A stretch of 64,000 bases of DNA, taken from NCBI GenBank assembly GCA_902762795.1, contig CACWPM010000018.1:62001-126000 (forward strand). The letters run 5' to 3'. The stretch comes from Fibrobacter succinogenes. Its GTDB lineage: Bacteria; Fibrobacterota; Fibrobacteria; Fibrobacterales; Fibrobacteraceae. This document shows, one piece after another, positions 60,818 through 64,000 of this stretch (position 1 is its first letter; every line of letters starts with the position of its first letter). Below the pieces are notes generated by a model, which ran no database searches, was not told the DNA's origin, and worked only from the letters and a program-made list of their open reading frames with translations. A program made the position numbers and the translations under genes.

Positions 60818-61159
60818 TTACAACAGTCCTTTCTTTGCAGATCTCATCAAGTTCTTGACCTGCTTTTTATCCATCGGCGGGACGCGCGTGTCTTCGAAGC
60901 GTTTGGAGCGCGGAGCGCAATCTTCGCAGAGATGCTTTACTACCGTCCCAAAACTAGCGGCTCCATCGGACATGGACATTTCCTTGGATCGGTACGAACG
61001 TAATAGAGCTTCCTTGTGGCACTTGTCGCAAATTCCCATCTTAGGAGCGGCAGGCTCACGGACAGAATTACGTTTCTGCTTGTCCTTTTCGGAATCAATG
61101 GAGAAAGCACGGCTCATGGCCGCATTTTTACTAGCAAAACGATTGTCAAAAAGACCCAT
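60818..61159 (-). CDS. Zinc-ribbon protein, unknown
   Basis: 113 residues from ATG 61159 (MGLFDNRF), with AAGGAG upstream. Two CxxC pairs (ICDKC and LCEDC) about 40 residues apart make a zinc ribbon; a basic C-terminal helix (KKQVKNLMRSAKKGLL) follows. It is the last of three genes that read 62322-60818 and overlaps or abuts the next one closely (3 bases). The stop TAA is directly followed by a GTCTACTG-type repeat. Confidence 0.75.
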   Translation of the reverse strand: MGLFDNRFASKNAAMSRAFSIDSEKDKQKRNSVREPAAPKMGICDKCHKEALLRSYRSKEMSMSDGAASFGTVVKHLCEDCAPRSKRFEDTRVPPMDKKQVKNLMRSAKKGLL

Positions 61160-61161
61160 AA

Positions 61162-61752
61162 TTACATCTCCTTTAAATCTTCTACAAGTTTTTCTTGCAA
61201 ATACAGCGCCAAAAGCATGCAACAAAGCGATGTCGCTTCACCATTTTCCATGAACAAGCTGCGTCCAAACTTGCCACGCGCCATCTGTTTTTCCTTGAAC
61301 TCCTCCGCAAATTTCGCAAAATCGAGCAAAACAATGCGATTTTCATTCATTTTAATAATTTCTCGGATAGACGTATTCAAAAACTCGACTTCGTTGACAG
61401 CAATCGGGAACATCTCGCTTGGGATTGTGAGCAAAAACAGGCGCGATTGCGTCTTATTCACAAGTTCATTCACCAAGAGTAGCAAATGATTGGCTACAGA
61501 AGCCCCGTCGGCACCGCCCTGGTTCAGTTCACGCAGCCCAAGCCCCATGATAATGCGCCCGGCATTTTTGCCAATGACATCTGAAGAAAGGCGCGCCTTG
61601 ATTTGCGACAAAGATACCGCCACAGGCACATTCAAGGAAAACTGTATAGGGCGGCTGGGTTCCCGGCAAAGCACAGCTTCCACAAAACGGTTCGCCGCTT
61701 CGCCCTTGGGCCCGAACATTTCATCGCCTATAACTAAAACTCTGTTTTCCAC
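61162..61752 (-). CDS. SGNH-hydrolase-like protein lacking the nucleophile
   Basis: 196 residues. The order VLVIGDEMFG near the N-terminus, GKNAGRIIMGLGLREL in the middle and FLLTIPSEMFP recalls blocks I-III of SGNH hydrolases, but the GDS serine is replaced by Glu (GDE), so it is probably not a normal esterase. No catalytic DxxH motif is clear at the end. It may be a binding protein. It lies between the TusA-like and zinc-ribbon genes, all within 10 bases of each other. Confidence 0.55.
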   Translation of the reverse strand: MENRVLVIGDEMFGPKGEAANRFVEAVLCREPSRPIQFSLNVPVAVSLSQIKARLSSDVIGKNAGRIIMGLGLRELNQGGADGASVANHLLLLVNELVNKTQSRLFLLTIPSEMFPIAVNEVEFLNTSIREIIKMNENRIVLLDFAKFAEEFKEKQMARGKFGRSLFMENGEATSLCCMLLALYLQEKLVEDLKEM

Positions 61753-61761
61753 ATAAACAAT

Positions 61762-62322
61762 CTATACTTTAGAATTCGTTTTGACCACCGAGATTTCCCA
61801 ATAATTATCTTTTTTTTCACGAGAAAGCACTTTATGGCCATCGGCAATAAGCGATCCGGGTACATTTTCGATGGGAGATCCATCGTCAAGCCATATTTTT
61901 AGCACCCGGTCCGCCGGATAACCCGACATAACGATTCTAGAACGGACTGAATTGAGGGGGCATTTTACGCCACGGAGATCCAGAAGAGAGGGAATTTCGC
62001 CCTGAAGCGCAACAGGCAAAGGTAAAGATTTCACCTTTTCACAAAAATCCGCAATTTCATCCATGAAATTTTCTGGATTTTCGGACCATTCCCCCACCGG
62101 AAATTCAGTAAGTCCGCAACAGACAATTTTCGAAATAGCCTCTTCGGGAGAAAAAAGCGCCGATGTTCCTCGACGAATCCATTCCACGCAAGCATACATG
62201 AGCAATTTACGTAAAGATTCTGTAAAACCTTCAGTTCCACGGTTCGTTTTGATCCACCGGACTATTGGAGATGTTGAGAAAGATGTTAAATTTTTATTGC
62301 GTTCATCTGCGTTTTTTAGCAT
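61762..62322 (-). CDS. Protein with C-terminal TusA/SirA-like domain
   Basis: 186 residues. The last 75 residues match the TusA fold (LDLRGVKCPLNSV, DDGSPIENVPG, DGHKVLSREKKDNYWEISVVK). The usual CPxP is here CPLN: the Cys that carries sulfur is kept, but the second Pro is lost. The N-terminal 110 residues (RWIKTNRGTEGFTE ... FCEKVK) are unrecognised. TusA-like domains relay sulfur to tRNA thiolation or to cofactors. It heads the three-gene unit. Confidence 0.75.
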   Translation of the reverse strand: MLKNADERNKNLTSFSTSPIVRWIKTNRGTEGFTESLRKLLMYACVEWIRRGTSALFSPEEAISKIVCCGLTEFPVGEWSENPENFMDEIADFCEKVKSLPLPVALQGEIPSLLDLRGVKCPLNSVRSRIVMSGYPADRVLKIWLDDGSPIENVPGSLIADGHKVLSREKKDNYWEISVVKTNSKV

Positions 62323-62477
62323 AAATCGCCATTGTAAAAAAGTCTAATCATACCTATGTAAAAATACACTTTCCAAAGCAAAAAATGGGCCAAAATTCCT
62401 AAAAAATGTAGCAAAGGTCACATCGCGTTTCTATATTTGGCCCCAAGCATTCAATAAGTGCAAAGGTATACAGTAGA

Positions 62478-64000
62478 ATGAGTACAATACTACTATACGC
62501 AATGTTCGTCGTCTACGTTATCGCAGGCGTGGGATTGGTGATTTACGGGTTTAGCTGCTACTATAGCATCTACCTATTCCTCAAAAATAGTCGCACGACT
62601 CGCCTTTCGGACCGAAAGGCTATCGTGAAGTACTACCGCGAACATTCCATGGCCGACTTACCCCAAGTCACGACCCAGCTCCCGGTTTTTAACGAAGCCA
62701 ACTGCGTAGAACGTCTCCTCGAAGCGGTCTGCGCCATCGATTACCCCAAGGACAAGCACGAAATCCAGGTTCTAGACGACTCCACGGATGAATGTTACGA
62801 AGTCACGAAGAAAAAAGTTGCAGAACTCGCCGCCCGCGGTTACGACATCAAGCTCATCCACCGCACGAACCGCAAGGACTTCAAGGCAGGAGCCCTGAAG
62901 GAAGGCATGGCCGTTGCAAAAGGCGAATTCCTAGCCATCTTCGATGCAGACTTTGTTCCCGAGAAAGACTTCCTCCTGAAGACGGTTCCTTACCTCGTCT
63001 TGGACCCGCAAGTAGGACTTGTTCAAGGCCGCTGGGGTCACTTGAACCGCACTGAATCCGGTCTGACGCTTGCGCAGTCTATCGGCATCGACGGACACTT
63101 CGTCATAGAGCAGTCCGCACGCAGCTGGGGCAAGCTATTCATGAACTTCAACGGTACCGCTGGAGTGTGGCGCAAGGAAGCTATTTACGGCGGTGGCGGC
63201 TGGGAAGGCGATACGCTGACCGAAGACATGGACCTTTCTTACCGTTCCCAGCTAGCCGGTTGGAAGATGAAATTTGTATTCGATGTGATCGTCCCTGCAG
63301 AACTCCCGAACGACATCAACGCGTTCAAGGCTCAACAGTTCCGCTGGGCAAAAGGCTCCATTCAGACGGCCATCAAGATTTTGCCGAAGGTGCTCCGCTC
63401 CAAGGTTCCGTTCCGCGTGAAGATTGGCGCCATCCTTCATACAACGCACTACTCGATCCACCCCTGCATGTTGTTCACCGCGCTCTGCGCCTGGCCGCTG
63501 CTCGCGTTCTTTGAACCGGTCGGACATCTCCCCACTTGGGCTTACACAGTCGGATTTGCCTTTATCTTCCTCGCGGCAATCGCCCCGTCCGTCCTTTACT
63601 TTGTCGCCCAGCGTTGCTCCGGCTACACCGGTTGGAAGATTCGTTTGCTCTCGCTCCCCATTTTGATGGCTCTCGGTGTCGGTATCGCCGTAAGCAACTC
63701 TCGCGCCGTATTCGCCGCTGTTCTTGGAACAAAGGGCAGCTTCGTCCGTACCCCGAAGAGCGGTGGAGCCAAAAAGAAAGCAAAGAGCCATTACGCACAA
63801 AAGTTCCCGTGGATGGCGCTCATCGAACTTCTCGTCGGAGTCTACTGCATTTTTGGTTTGCTCGAATATATCAACGCAAGCAAGTACATTATCGGCCCAT
63901 TCCTTGCACTCTATGCAATCGGTTTCCTCTCGGTGAGCGTACTTTCCTTTATGCACTACATCAACAACCTGATCGAAATCCGCAGAGCCATCAAGCGCTC
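62478..64000 (+). CDS. Processive family 2 glycosyltransferase (cellulose/mannan synthase-like), partial
   Basis: 507 complete codons from ATG 62478, running past the end of the window. An N-terminal membrane helix is followed by the GT2 catalytic domain with DD (100-101), DAD (156-158), TED (248-250) and QQFRW (286-290), then membrane helices. The set D, D, D, QxxRW marks processive beta-glycan synthases such as CelA/CSLA-type enzymes. FNGTAGVWRKEAI and the QGRWGHLNR region are typical of the CSLA/CSLC-like branch. The product (mannan, glucan or other) is not known. No cellulose synthase partner (bcsB) is seen before it. Confidence 0.93.
   Translation, partial: MSTILLYAMFVVYVIAGVGLVIYGFSCYYSIYLFLKNSRTTRLSDRKAIVKYYREHSMADLPQVTTQLPVFNEANCVERLLEAVCAIDYPKDKHEIQVLDDSTDECYEVTKKKVAELAARGYDIKLIHRTNRKDFKAGALKEGMAVAKGEFLAIFDADFVPEKDFLLKTVPYLVLDPQVGLVQGRWGHLNRTESGLTLAQSIGIDGHFVIEQSARSWGKLFMNFNGTAGVWRKEAIYGGGGWEGDTLTEDMDLSYRSQLAGWKMKFVFDVIVPAELPNDINAFKAQQFRWAKGSIQTAIKILPKVLRSKVPFRVKIGAILHTTHYSIHPCMLFTALCAWPLLAFFEPVGHLPTWAYTVGFAFIFLAAIAPSVLYFVAQRCSGYTGWKIRLLSLPILMALGVGIAVSNSRAVFAAVLGTKGSFVRTPKSGGAKKKAKSHYAQKFPWMALIELLVGVYCIFGLLEYINASKYIIGPFLALYAIGFLSVSVLSFMHYINNLIEIRRAIKR

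Overview
The window looks like chromosomal DNA of a Fibrobacter-type bacterium. The evidence is a lipoprotein with the Fibrobacter major paralogous domain (52076-53026), two tandem secreted CE6-type acetyl-xylan esterases with Ser-rich linkers (18470-21147), the decayed remains of a GH10 xylanase (34135-35405), many LxxC lipoproteins and TonB-type outer-membrane functions, and a Dcu-type C4-dicarboxylate carrier that would suit a succinate-producing fermenter. No rRNA, tRNA, CRISPR array, prophage or transposase-bearing insertion sequence was recognised.

Layout. 1-5139: a radical-SAM/Fe-S neighbourhood (U32-like Cys-rich protein, small membrane protein, two radical SAM enzymes, a polytopic protein, an ICMT-like methyltransferase). 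5213-12107: an exported protein, PriA, a giant DUF349 protein and the TsaC/Sua5 tRNA-modification enzyme. 12194-21860: D-Ala-D-Ala dipeptidase, TonB-dependent receptor, omega-amidase-like hydrolase, two small unknown genes, maltokinase, the two esterases and a lipoprotein. 21857-26196: a MoxR / DUF58 / transglutaminase operon. 26262-32101: envelope proteins, a glycosyltransferase, a sugar epimerase, and the queuosine pair YhhQ and QueF. 32289-36914: Dcu carrier, the xylanase relic, a DinJ/YafQ toxin-antitoxin pair and small unknowns. 37120-43843: ParC, an SGNH hydrolase, and a lipoprotein / SurA-like / FtsE operon. 43892-51858: a 1399-residue HrpA helicase, hotdog thioesterase, MATE transporter and an Rpn-type nuclease. 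52076-64000: paralogous-domain lipoprotein, DnaG, SufC-SufD, lipoprotein, a probable 42-residue membrane protein, SulP transporter, a three-gene operon ending in a TusA-like protein, and a processive beta-glycan synthase-like GT2 running off the end.

The most unusual feature is a dense set of short dispersed repeats. One kind has paired arms built on TTAGGTTTTAGG/ACAGG words around a core of two short hairpins; two of the four copies show compensatory changes in both hairpins. Another is built on GTCTACTGCCTACTG words and starts directly at stop codons. Others carry GTCTTTCGTCTC words or are REP-like palindromes. These repeats lie between genes but also enter coding sequence: they supply stop codons, the tail of QueF, the tail of the epimerase, the signal peptide of the paralogous-domain lipoprotein, and at least three in-frame insertions in HrpA. 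This resembles the protein-coding palindromic elements of Rickettsia, but I do not recognise it as a described system here. A second distinct signal is a set of three related long inverted repeats (48935-49203) upstream of the MATE gene.

Most genes have AGGAG-type ribosome binding sites, which I used to correct several starts, and many transcription units end in clear hairpin terminators.
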